Below are positions 1 to 6,116 of a stretch of DNA of 11,766 bases, one piece after another. Made by a program: the position numbers and the translations under genes. The notes beneath the pieces were generated by a model. It was not told the origin of the DNA and made no database searches. It saw only the letters and a program-made list of their open reading frames with translations. The stretch comes from DASRVA01 sp035687745. Its GTDB lineage: Bacteria > Gemmatimonadota > Gemmatimonadetes > JACCXV01 > JAHWKZ01. The number at the start of each line of letters is the position of its first letter. The stretch's first letter is position 1. The DNA lies in assembly GCA_035687745.1 (NCBI GenBank), contig DASRVA010000032.1, positions 1-11,766 of the forward strand, given 5' to 3'.

Positions 1-1569
1 CGCCTCCTCCACGATCTCGCGCGCGGCCGGCGAGCCGGTCGCGGCCAGCCCGGCGATCGCGCAGGCGGCGATCTCGGGGTCGCCCCTCCGGAAGACCCCG
101 CGGCGCCCCATCCGCCGGGCCAGCTCGTCCACCGCGCGCGAGCCGCCAAGGGCGCCGAAGGCCTCGTACACGAGGCGCCGCTCGGCGACCGAGCGGCCTT
201 CCCGGTCGATCCGGTCAAAGAGCACCGCCACCGCCGGGAAGGCGGGCTCGAAGCGATGCGCGATCAGGTGGCGCAGGGCGTACACCCTGACCGCCGGATC
301 CTCGTCCTCGATCGCGCCGGCAGCGTACGGGACGCCACCGTCGCCCAGGTGCTTGAGCGCCTGGATCGCCTCCAGCCGCACGCGCGGTTCGGGGCGCCCG
401 AGGGCGGCCTCGAGGGCGGGGCCCATCTCGACGTCGCCGGTCATACCCGCCAGGTAGGCGGCCACGCTCGCGGCCGCCTCGTCGCCGCCGGCGAGGGCGT
501 CCTCGAGCGCCTTCGGATTCCGCGCCGCGAGCCCCTCCACAACCGCTCCCACGGCGGGACGCTGACAGAGGCGCTTCGTTTCGGGGAGCGCCACCAGGAG
601 CGCCGGGAGCTCCTCCGGACCGAGCATGCCGAGGTAGCCGGTGAGCTCCTCTTCGGTGGCGTGCCCCTCGTCGAGCCGCTCGACCAGCCGGGCCAGGGCC
701 GCCCCGTCGATGGCCGCTCTCCGCAGCAGGGCGAACGCCTCCACGATCCGCGGGTCCCGCCGCGGACTGTCCAGGTAGCACGCGAACAGGTCGTGGAGAC
801 CCCGCACCTCCGCCAGCCGGCCCTCCGCGAGGAGCCGGCCCTGAATGTCGGCGATCGCGCCGACGACCGGGGTCGGGTCGTCGTGCGGCGGATCGAACAG
901 GAGCTCGCGGATGCAGGTCAGGGTCTCGTGGAGGAGGGTCCTCGCCCTCTCGCCCTCGAGCTCGGCCTGGAGGCCCGCCAGCTCGGCGTCGCTCAATCGA
1001 TACGCGGTCGGATCGGCCAGCGACACGACCGGCATCTCCAGGGCGCGCCGGTCATCCGGCTCGAGCACGACAGGGCCCGCCACAAGGGCGTCCTCCTCCT
1101 GCGGCTCGGCCACGTCGGGCGTCCACTCGTGATCGGCCAGCCGCTCGACGAACACGTAATGGATGTGGGGCAGGGTCTCTTCCCAGAGTCGGGCCAGCAG
1201 GTCGCGCTCGCCGGCCGCCACGGCCGCGACCTCGGCGACGTGATCGAGGAAGAGCACCAGCTCCCCGGCCGTCAGCCCCGGCTGGAAGACGATCTCACGG
1301 ATCCCCTCGTGGTAGAGGATCGACACAACCGACGCGTCCCCGGCCCCCGTCGACAGGGGCCGGTCCTCGAGCCGCGCCACGCCGTCCTCCAGCGCGAGCT
1401 CGAGCGCGCCTCGCTCCTCCAGGATCGCCGCGATGCGCGCCGTCGCCGACGCCTCGATCGCGGCCCGCTGAGGGTGATCCCCCTCGTACAGGCGCCGCAC
1501 CTTGAAGGCACGGATCACCTCCTGGAGCAGCTCTTCCGCCGCCTGCACTCGATCGTCAGGGAGCGTCAC
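1..1569 (-). CDS. HEAT-repeat protein of unknown function (partial, C-terminus off the left edge)
   Basis: I read 523 uninterrupted codons from a GTG at 1569 to the window edge; the end of the protein is missing. The GTG overlaps the trpB stop (GTGA), with a weak AAGG about 7 nt upstream, so translation is probably coupled to trpB. No signal peptide or membrane segment is visible, so it is probably cytoplasmic. Residues 10-150 form an alpha/beta-looking region with a LYEGDHPQ motif near 28-34, a LELALEDGVARLEDRPL stretch near 56-72, and an ILYHEGIREIVFQPGL stretch near 84-99. A charged, less ordered linker follows (about 150-190). From about 195 the protein is almost all helical. Repeats near 383-412 (PALEAALGRPEPRVRLEAIQ, then ALKHLGD) and 414-445 (DEDPAVRVYALRHLIAHR) are typical HEAT/armadillo-like helical pairs, and more follow near 462-523. 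HEAT arrays are usually protein-binding scaffolds. No catalytic motif is seen. The gene sits where trpA often follows trpB, but it is not TrpA. Confidence 0.85.
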   Translation of the reverse strand, partial: MTLPDDRVQAAEELLQEVIRAFKVRRLYEGDHPQRAAIEASATARIAAILEERGALELALEDGVARLEDRPLSTGAGDASVVSILYHEGIREIVFQPGLTAGELVLFLDHVAEVAAVAAGERDLLARLWEETLPHIHYVFVERLADHEWTPDVAEPQEEDALVAGPVVLEPDDRRALEMPVVSLADPTAYRLSDAELAGLQAELEGERARTLLHETLTCIRELLFDPPHDDPTPVVGAIADIQGRLLAEGRLAEVRGLHDLFACYLDSPRRDPRIVEAFALLRRAAIDGAALARLVERLDEGHATEEELTGYLGMLGPEELPALLVALPETKRLCQRPAVGAVVEGLAARNPKALEDALAGGDEAAASVAAYLAGMTGDVEMGPALEAALGRPEPRVRLEAIQALKHLGDGGVPYAAGAIEDEDPAVRVYALRHLIAHRFEPAFPAVAVLFDRIDREGRSVAERRLVYEAFGALGGSRAVDELARRMGRRGVFRRGDPEIAACAIAGLAATGSPAAREIVEEA

Positions 1570-2768
1570 GCGTCGCCTTCGGCTGCTCCAGCTTCCCGCT
1601 CGGCGACCGCCTGGACGTCCTTGTCACCGCGACCGGAGAGGCAGACCACGACCCGCGAGCCCGGCTCGACCCCCGCCGGGTCGCCGAGCAGCCACGCGAT
1701 CGCGTGCGCGCTCTCCAGGGCGGGGATGATCCCTTCGAGCTCGCTCAGCCGGTGGAACGCGGCCAGAGCCTCCCGGTCGCCGACCGCGACGTAGATCGCG
1801 CGGCCGCTGTCGCGGAGTGCCGCGTGCTCCGGACCCACCCCCGGATAGTCCAGGCCTGGCGCCACCGAGTGCGCCCCCTGGACCTGCCCGTCGTCGTCCT
1901 GGAGCAGGTAGCTCAAGGCCCCGTGGAGGATCCCCGGCCGGCCCGCCGTCAGGGTCGCCGAGTGCCGCCGGTCCAGCCCTTCGCCCGCGGCCTCGACGCC
2001 GATCAGCGCCACCGGATCCTCGAGGAACGCGTGGAAGATCCCGATCGCATTCGAGCCGCCTCCCACGCATGCGACGACCGCGTCGGGGAGCCTCCCGAGC
2101 CGCTCGAGCGCCTGCGCCCGCGCCTCCCGTCCGATCACCGATTGCAGCTCCCGGACGAGCGTCGGATACGGGTGCGGCCCGACCACCGAGCCGATCACGT
2201 AATGCGTATCCTCGACCCGGGTGACCCAATCGCGCAGGGCGGCGTTGGTGGCGTCCTTGAGCGTTCGGGTCCCCGCATCCACCGTCACCACCTCGGCTCC
2301 GAGGAGGCGCATCCGGTACACGTTGAGCGCCTGGCGCCGGACGTCCTCGGCGCCCATGTAGACGACGCACTCCAGGCCGAAGCGGGCACACGCGGTCGCG
2401 GTCGCGACGCCGTGCTGACCGGCGCCGGTCTCGGCGATCACGCGCCGTTTCCCCATCCGCCTCGCGAGCAGCACCTGTCCCAGCGTGTTGTTGATCTTGT
2501 GGGCGCCGGTGTGATTGAGGTCCTCGCGCTTGAGCCAGATCTCGCGCCCTGCCACATCGGAGAGGCGCGGCGCGGGCGTGAGCGGCGAAGGTCGACCGGC
2601 GTACTCGGTCAGGAGACCATCCAGCTCGTGCCGGAAGGCCGGGCTCCGGGTCGCTGCGCTCCACGCCGCCTCCAGCTCGTCGAGCGCGGCGATCACGGTC
2701 TCCGGGACGTAGCGTCCGCCGAACGGGCCGAAGGTGCCGGGCCGGGCGGCGGTCGTCACCTCGCTCAC
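1566..2768 (-). CDS. trpB: tryptophan synthase beta subunit
   Basis: TrpB makes L-tryptophan from indole and serine using pyridoxal phosphate, normally in an alpha2beta2 complex with TrpA. The 400-residue protein has the family's usual length. Visible landmarks are GPFGGRYVPE (14-23), the PLP lysine K91 in HTGAHKIN, the catalytic glutamate E113 in AETGAGQHG, the phosphate-binding GGGSN (236-240) and LSGRGDKD near the end (378-384). The motifs are those of the common TrpB1 class. I chose the GTG at 2768 because it overlaps the trpF stop as GTGA, is preceded by a full AGGAGG at 2773-2778, and puts SEVTTAARPGTFGPFGG at the N-terminus. The open frame extends upstream to 2990 but that part is trpF in another frame. 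It is the third gene of trpC-trpF-trpB and overlaps the next gene by 4 nt. The partner trpA is not in the window. Confidence 0.98.
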   Translation of the reverse strand: MSEVTTAARPGTFGPFGGRYVPETVIAALDELEAAWSAATRSPAFRHELDGLLTEYAGRPSPLTPAPRLSDVAGREIWLKREDLNHTGAHKINNTLGQVLLARRMGKRRVIAETGAGQHGVATATACARFGLECVVYMGAEDVRRQALNVYRMRLLGAEVVTVDAGTRTLKDATNAALRDWVTRVEDTHYVIGSVVGPHPYPTLVRELQSVIGREARAQALERLGRLPDAVVACVGGGSNAIGIFHAFLEDPVALIGVEAAGEGLDRRHSATLTAGRPGILHGALSYLLQDDDGQVQGAHSVAPGLDYPGVGPEHAALRDSGRAIYVAVGDREALAAFHRLSELEGIIPALESAHAIAWLLGDPAGVEPGSRVVVCLSGRGDKDVQAVAEREAGAAEGDA

Positions 2769-3424
2769 CCGACCTCCTCTCCAGCACTCCGCCGGGCGTT
2801 CTCCACGTACCGCCGGACCCGCTCGGGATCCTTGAGCCCGGGCGCGGTCTCGAGCCGGCTCGAGGCGTCGACGCCGTCCGGTCCGACGATCGCGATCGCC
2901 TCCGCGACGTTGCCGGCGTGGAGCCCCCCGCTCAGGACGAGCGGGACCGGACGGCGAGCGCGCGGGTAACGTTCGGCGATCTCGGCCCACGGCAGCTCGG
3001 CCCCGGTGCCGCCCCGGCCGGGTCCTCCGGCATCCAGGAGAAGCACGTCGGCAACGTTCGCGAACGCCATGAGGGGCGCGGGGTCACCGGTCCACGGCAG
3101 GGCCTTCCACACGGGCCTGCCGGTGCGCTCGCGGACCGCCCGGCAGGTGGCGGTGTCCTCCGATCCGTGGAGCTGGACGGCGGCGAGGTCCAGCGTGCGG
3201 GACGACTCCTCGATCCTCTCGACGTCCGCGTCGACGAACACGCCGACCCATTTCGCGCGGACGGCCCTGACCACCTGGGCGGCCGTCTCGGAACGCACCT
3301 GACGCCGGCTGGGCGCGAAGACCAGCCCTAGGTAGTCGGCGCCCGCGCGCACGGCCGTCTCCGCGGACCGGCGGTCGGCCAGCCCGCACACCTTGACGAA
3401 GAGGGGCGGGGGCTTCCTCGTCAC
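2765..3424 (-). CDS. trpF: phosphoribosylanthranilate isomerase
   Basis: TrpF converts phosphoribosylanthranilate to the ribulose form (CdRP), the step between TrpD and TrpC. It is a 219-residue (beta/alpha)8 barrel of ordinary length for the family. The general base is C13 in VKVCGL, and the general acid is probably D131 in LLLDAGG. Other family marks are DYLGLVF (30-36), VQLHG (83-87), GRGGTG (136-141), LSGGL and DGVDASSRLE near the C-terminus. The usual SSGVE phosphate-loop sequence is SSRLE here, a modest departure. The start is the GTG at 3424, which overlaps the trpC stop as GTGA; no better Shine-Dalgarno start is visible. The stop overlaps the trpB start in the same way, so it is the middle cistron of a coupled trpCFB unit. 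Confidence 0.97.
   Translation of the reverse strand: MTRKPPPLFVKVCGLADRRSAETAVRAGADYLGLVFAPSRRQVRSETAAQVVRAVRAKWVGVFVDADVERIEESSRTLDLAAVQLHGSEDTATCRAVRERTGRPVWKALPWTGDPAPLMAFANVADVLLLDAGGPGRGGTGAELPWAEIAERYPRARRPVPLVLSGGLHAGNVAEAIAIVGPDGVDASSRLETAPGLKDPERVRRYVENARRSAGEEVG
2773..2778 (-). promoter_or_regulatory. Strong ribosome binding site of trpB
   Basis: The minus strand reads AGGAGG followed by TCGG and then GTG at 2768. It lies inside the last codons of trpF. It fixes the GTG start of trpB and means trpB can be initiated independently as well as by coupling. Confidence 0.75.
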
Positions 3425-4260
3425 TGGAGCTGCCCCGCGGCGACGAGATCCTCCAACAGCGCGCCCGGCTCGGGCGCTCGCATCAGGGCCTCCCCGACGA
3501 GCACCGCGTCAGCCCCGGCGTCACGCGCCCGCCGCACGTCCTCGGCCGAGTTGATGCCGCTCTCGGCGACCAGGACGACATGGTCGCCGGCCTCGCGCTG
3601 GAAGGCCTCCATCGTCCTGGCGGCGCCCGCCCGGTCAAGGGCGAGAGTTCGCAGGTCGCGCGCGTTCACGCCCACGACCGAGGGCTCCAGCGCGAGAGCC
3701 CGGGGGATGTCCTCCGGAGCGTGGATCTCCACGAGCAGCGACAGGCCGGCCTCGTGAGCGACGAGGGCCATCGCCGTGAGGCTGACGTCCGGGAGCGCGG
3801 TGACGATCAGGAGCGCCGCGTCCGCCCCCGCCGCCCGGCTCTCCCAGATCTGCCACGGGTCGATCAGGAAGTCCTTTCGAAGGACGGGCAGGTCGATCCC
3901 CCGCGACACCCGCTCGAGGTCCTCGAGCCGGCCCTCGAAATCCCGATCCGTGAGAACGCTCACGGCGGCGGCCCCGTGCTCCACGTACTTCCTCGCGCGG
4001 GCGACAGGATCGATCTCCGGGTGGAGCGACCCGGCCGACGGGCTTCGCCGCTTGATCTCGGCGATGACCGTGATCCCCCGTCCCTTGAGGGCCTCCGCCC
4101 AGGGCCGCGCCGGGGGAGCGCCGGCCGCGCGCGCCTTCACCTCGGGCAGCGGGAGGCCCCATCGTGCCGCGGCCACCTCGTCCCGCTTCCGCGCGAGGGC
4201 CGCCTCGAGGTAGCCGGTCTTGACTTTCGGGTTTTGTTCGGACAGATTCGGCTCATCCAT
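3421..4260 (-). CDS. trpC: indole-3-glycerol-phosphate synthase
   Basis: TrpC closes the indole ring, converting CdRP to indole-3-glycerol phosphate with loss of CO2 and water. At 279 residues it is a single-function enzyme, not fused to TrpF. All expected catalytic residues are visible: E68 and K70 in IAEIKRRSPS, K129 in LRKDFLID, E178 in LLVEIH, N199 in VGVNARDL, and E233/S234 in VAESGI. The ATG at 4260 is the only plausible start: an in-frame TAG lies 22-24 nt upstream, and no usable start occurs before residue 29. The first 15 or so residues are not part of the conserved fold, which begins at YLEAALARKRDEV. They are encoded by an unusually AT-rich patch (about 4220-4250) that may double as the lexA promoter. 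No good Shine-Dalgarno is seen: a GAGGTG lies about 16 nt upstream, which is too far. It is the first gene of trpCFB. Confidence 0.97.
   Translation of the reverse strand: MDEPNLSEQNPKVKTGYLEAALARKRDEVAAARWGLPLPEVKARAAGAPPARPWAEALKGRGITVIAEIKRRSPSAGSLHPEIDPVARARKYVEHGAAAVSVLTDRDFEGRLEDLERVSRGIDLPVLRKDFLIDPWQIWESRAAGADAALLIVTALPDVSLTAMALVAHEAGLSLLVEIHAPEDIPRALALEPSVVGVNARDLRTLALDRAGAARTMEAFQREAGDHVVLVAESGINSAEDVRRARDAGADAVLVGEALMRAPEPGALLEDLVAAGQLQ
4220..4250 (+). promoter_or_regulatory. Candidate lexA promoter inside the 5' end of trpC
   Basis: TTG at 4220-4222 is followed after exactly 20 nt by CAGATTCG (4243-4250), which approximates the Bacteroidota-type -7 element TAnnTTTG. The same N20 spacing occurs in the two divergent promoters near 6027-6105. 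Read as an E. coli-type promoter it is TTGACT-17-CAGATT. Transcription would begin near 4257, giving a leader of about 43 nt before the lexA ATG. The patch is distinctly more AT-rich than its surroundings. It lies in the non-conserved N-terminal codons of trpC. The assignment rests on pattern only. Confidence 0.35.
4225..4249 (+). promoter_or_regulatory. Candidate LexA operator: GTTC-like direct repeats
   Basis: TTTC (4225-4228), GTTC (4236-4239) and ATTC (4246-4249), each followed by GG, recur at spacings of 11 and 10 nt. The first pair, TTTC-N7-GTTC, is one base from the GTTC-N7-GTTC box used by alphaproteobacterial LexA. The repeats lie between the two elements of the candidate lexA promoter, where autorepression would be expected. 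The LexA box of this lineage is unknown, so this is speculative. Confidence 0.25.
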
Positions 4261-4299
4261 GGGGACCGCGAGGCGCCACCTCTACGCGCAGGTGCGGAA

Positions 4300-4905
4300 A
4301 TGAAGCTGACGAAGCGGCAACGCGAGATCTATGATTACATCCGCGACTTCCTGGATGCGAACGGCTACGCCCCGAGCCTGGAGGAGATCGGCGCTCACTT
4401 CCGTCTCTCCTCGGTGGCGACCGTCCACGAGCATCTGAGCAACCTCGAGGCCAAGGGCGCGCTTCGTCGGGATGCCCACCGGAGCCGCGCCCTCGAGCTC
4501 ACCCATCCGCGCGTCGCCACGGCGGTCGAGCTTCCGCTCCTCGGCAGGGTCGCCGCCGGACGGCCGATCCAGGCCGTCCCGGACGACCAGGCGATCGCCG
4601 TCCCCGAACACCTGCTGGGCCGCGGCGAGACTTTCGTCCTCCAGGTCACCGGCGACTCCATGATCGACGAGCACATCCAGAACGGCGATTTCCTCGTGGT
4701 CGAGCGGCGCGACACGGCCCGGCCGGGCGAGCGCGTGGTCGCCTTGATCGACGGCGAGAGCGCGACCTTCAAGACGTTCCATCAGGACGCCGACGGAACG
4801 GTGCGGCTCGAGCCGGCCAACCCTGCGCACGAGACCCAGCGCTATGCGGCCGACCGGGTGCGGATCCAGGGGGTCGCGATCGGGGTCCTCAGGAAGTACC
4901 GGTAG
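4300..4905 (+). CDS. lexA: LexA, SOS-response transcriptional repressor
   Basis: LexA represses DNA-damage genes and cleaves itself when RecA forms a filament on single-stranded DNA. The 201-residue protein has the standard two-domain plan. An N-terminal winged helix-turn-helix covers about 1-65, with recognition-helix region SLEEIGAHFRLSSVATVHEHL at 26-46, in two parts. A C-terminal S24-type peptidase domain follows. The scissile bond is A86-G87 in GRVAAGRP; the catalytic pair is S120 in GDSMIDEHI and K158 in SATFKTF, so it should be cleavable. The ATG at 4300 gives the canonical MKLTKRQREIYDYI start; only a weak AGGTG precedes it. Longer upstream frames are antisense to trpC and were discarded. 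It is divergent from trpC (39 bp apart) and convergent with trpD (8 bp between stops), so it is probably a single-gene transcript splitting the trp genes. Confidence 0.98.
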   Translation: MKLTKRQREIYDYIRDFLDANGYAPSLEEIGAHFRLSSVATVHEHLSNLEAKGALRRDAHRSRALELTHPRVATAVELPLLGRVAAGRPIQAVPDDQAIAVPEHLLGRGETFVLQVTGDSMIDEHIQNGDFLVVERRDTARPGERVVALIDGESATFKTFHQDADGTVRLEPANPAHETQRYAADRVRIQGVAIGVLRKYR

Positions 4906-4913
4906 CCCGGTCA

Positions 4914-5981
4914 TCACACGGAAGAGCCCGTTCGGGCCTCCTCCTGCGACACCACGATCAGCCGGTCGAGCGCTTCCGCCCCGGCGCCGGCGTCGATGAG
5001 GTCGCGGGCCGTCCGGGCGCCCTCGCCGAGGCCGGAAGCCACGCCCGCCACGACGAGAGCGGCGGCCGCGTTGGCGGCCACGAAGTCGCCCTGCGCCCTG
5101 CTCCCCTCCCCTTCCAGGATCCGCCGCAGGATGCGGGCGTTCTGCCCGGCGTCGCCGCCCGCCAGCTCGGCGCGATCGTGACGCCCGAGCCCGAGCTCCT
5201 CCGGAGCCACCTCCCGCCGCGAGATCTCCCCGTCCCGCACCGTCACGACGACGGACGGGGCGGAGACCGAGATCTCGTCCATCCCGTCCCTGCCGCTCAC
5301 CACGATCGCGTGATCGGTGCCGAGCTCGCGGAGCGTCTCGGCGACCGGCTCCGCCAGGGCTTCGTCCGGCACGCCGATCACCTGGCGTCGGACGCCGGCC
5401 GGGTTGGTGAGCGGCCCGAGCAGGTTGAAAACGGTGCGGATCCTGATCTCGCGCCGCGCCAGGGCCGCGTGCCGGGTCGCCGGATGGAAGTTGGGCGCAT
5501 AGAGGAAGGCGATCCCGACCCGGTCGAGGATCCGGCCGCAGGGCTCGGGTCCGAGATCGACCACGACCCCCGCCGCCTCCAGGACGTCGGCCGACCCGCA
5601 GCGCGAGGACGCGGCGCGGTTTCCGTGCTTCGCGACCGCGACCCCGGCGGCGACCGCCACCAGCGCGGCGGCGGTCGACACGTTGAACGTCATCGAGAAG
5701 TCTCCGCCCGTACCGCACGTGTCGACGAGGGGCGCCCGGGAACTCGTCACGCACACCGCCCGCGCGCGCATCGCCCGCGCCGCGGCCGCGATCTCCGCGA
5801 CGGTCTCCCCTTTCGTCCGAAGGGCGGCCAGAAGGGCGCCCGTCAGGAGCGGCGGCACGTCCCCGTCCATCATGCGCTCGAAGAGGGCCGCCGCGGCGGC
5901 GGGCGCCAGGTCCCTCCCCTCGGAGATCGCGTGGAGGCAGGCGTGCGGGTCGCCGGCGGCGAGGCCGGCCTCGTCGCTCAG
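4914..5981 (-). CDS. trpD: anthranilate phosphoribosyltransferase
   Basis: TrpD joins anthranilate to PRPP to form phosphoribosylanthranilate, the substrate of TrpF. The fold and length (355 residues from the CTG at 5981) are normal. Landmarks are the N-terminal helices containing AALRTKGETVAEIAAAARAM (52-71), the PRPP loop DTCGTGGD (87-94), FNVSTAAA (99-106), KHGNR (118-122), APNFHPA (162-168), NLLGPLTNP (186-194), and the Mg-binding DE of GRDGMDEIS (235-236). The start is unusual. The conserved region begins near residue 14, yet the only in-frame ATG/GTG/TTG nearby is a TTG at 6029 that falls inside the predicted promoter. A CTG at 5981 has GGAGG at 5989-5993 with an ideal 7-nt spacer. A 13-codon ATG frame (6019-5978) ends in a TGA overlapping that CTG. 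Either CTG is used, or a G is missing in the run at 5982-5985. It contains no fused TrpG domain. Confidence 0.95.
   Translation of the reverse strand: MSDEAGLAAGDPHACLHAISEGRDLAPAAAAALFERMMDGDVPPLLTGALLAALRTKGETVAEIAAAARAMRARAVCVTSSRAPLVDTCGTGGDFSMTFNVSTAAALVAVAAGVAVAKHGNRAASSRCGSADVLEAAGVVVDLGPEPCGRILDRVGIAFLYAPNFHPATRHAALARREIRIRTVFNLLGPLTNPAGVRRQVIGVPDEALAEPVAETLRELGTDHAIVVSGRDGMDEISVSAPSVVVTVRDGEISRREVAPEELGLGRHDRAELAGGDAGQNARILRRILEGEGSRAQGDFVAANAAAALVVAGVASGLGEGARTARDLIDAGAGAEALDRLIVVSQEEARTGSSV
4921..4940. terminator. Small hairpin shared by the convergent ends of lexA and trpD
   Basis: GCCC-GTTC-GGGC at 4926-4937 forms a 4-bp GC stem that can be lengthened by two more pairs across a one-base bulge. 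It lies just after the lexA stop and inside the last codons of trpD. It could help end lexA transcripts. It has no T tract, so intrinsic termination is doubtful. Confidence 0.2.
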
Positions 5982-6019
5982 CCCCGGGCCTCCGTCGTGG
6001 GGAGCAGGATCCGCGGCAT
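5978..6019 (-). other. Possible 13-codon leader ORF, or displaced N-terminus, ahead of trpD
   Basis: ATG at 6019 opens a short frame encoding MPRILLPTTEARG and ending in TGA at 5978-5980. The TGA overlaps the CTG proposed for trpD (CTGA). The ATG would lie almost at the transcript 5' end predicted from the promoter at 6027-6056, so it would be leaderless. It has no Trp codon, so it is not a classical trp attenuator peptide. Adding one G to the GGGG run (5982-5985) would join it in frame to trpD, so it may instead be the true trpD N-terminus split by a one-base deletion. Confidence 0.35.
5989..5993 (-). promoter_or_regulatory. Ribosome binding site before the CTG of trpD
   Basis: The minus strand reads GGAGG, then 7 nt, then CTG AGC GAC. 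This spacing is ideal and is the main reason for choosing CTG at 5981 as the trpD start over the upstream TTG at 6029, which has no such site. Confidence 0.5.
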
Positions 6020-6026
6020 GCGGAGG

Positions 6027-6056
6027 CAACGTACGTGGCCCCACGGGGAGCCGCAA
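6027..6056 (-). promoter_or_regulatory. Candidate trpD promoter, TTG-N20-TACGTTG
   Basis: On the minus strand TTG (6056-6054) is followed after exactly 20 nt by TACGTTG (6033-6027), matching the Bacteroidota-type consensus TTG-N19-21-TAnnTTTG. Transcription would begin near 6020, close to the ATG at 6019. The spacer carries the inverted repeat CGTGG-CC-CCACG (6034-6045), and the palindrome ACGTACGT (6029-6036) overlaps the downstream element. Either could be a regulator site. Confidence 0.45.
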
Positions 6057-6074
6057 CCGGACGCCACGAGCCGA

Positions 6075-6105
6075 TTGCTGCCCCTGGCGCGCGTCCGTAA
6101 CTTGG
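6075..6105 (+). promoter_or_regulatory. Candidate truA promoter, TTG-N20-TAACTTG
   Basis: TTG at 6075-6077 is followed after exactly 20 nt by TAACTTGG (6098-6105), again fitting TTG-N20-TAnnTTTG. Read as E. coli-type it is TTGCTG-17-TAACTT. The predicted start of transcription, near 6111, leaves only a few bases before the truA ATG at 6117. This agrees with the absence of a Shine-Dalgarno there. It pairs with the divergent trpD promoter. Confidence 0.45.
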
Positions 6106-6116
6106 CCGTCCGGTCC

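Noticed and set aside
256..1794. A 512-codon open frame on the plus strand
   Set aside because: It is antisense to the HEAT-repeat gene and the end of trpB. The minus-strand frame has coherent HEAT repeats and a coupled start, while the plus-strand translation is Arg/Gly/Pro/His-rich with no recognisable domain.
2769..2990. N-terminal extension of trpB to an upstream ATG at 2990
   Set aside because: This stretch is trpF in another frame. The extension is Arg-rich and unlike any TrpB, whereas the GTG at 2768 has AGGAGG and overlaps the trpF stop.
3580..4299. Long plus-strand extension upstream of lexA
   Set aside because: It is antisense to trpC. The LexA protein begins canonically at the ATG at 4300.
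4200..4300. E. coli-type (CTGT-N8-ACAG) or Bacillus-type (CGAAC-N4-GTTCG) LexA box
   Set aside because: Neither palindrome is present near lexA; only GTTC-like direct repeats are found.
5978..6019. Classical trp attenuator leader peptide
   Set aside because: The 13-codon frame has no Trp codons, and no pair of competing hairpins with a T-run terminator is visible before trpD.
6027..6029. TTG at 6029 as the trpD start
   Set aside because: It is in frame but has no Shine-Dalgarno and lies within the predicted TACGTTG promoter element, so it would probably be upstream of or at the transcript start.
5178..6116. Long plus-strand extension upstream of truA
   Set aside because: It is antisense to trpD and runs through the divergent promoter region. 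The conserved TruA sequence starts right after the ATG at 6117.
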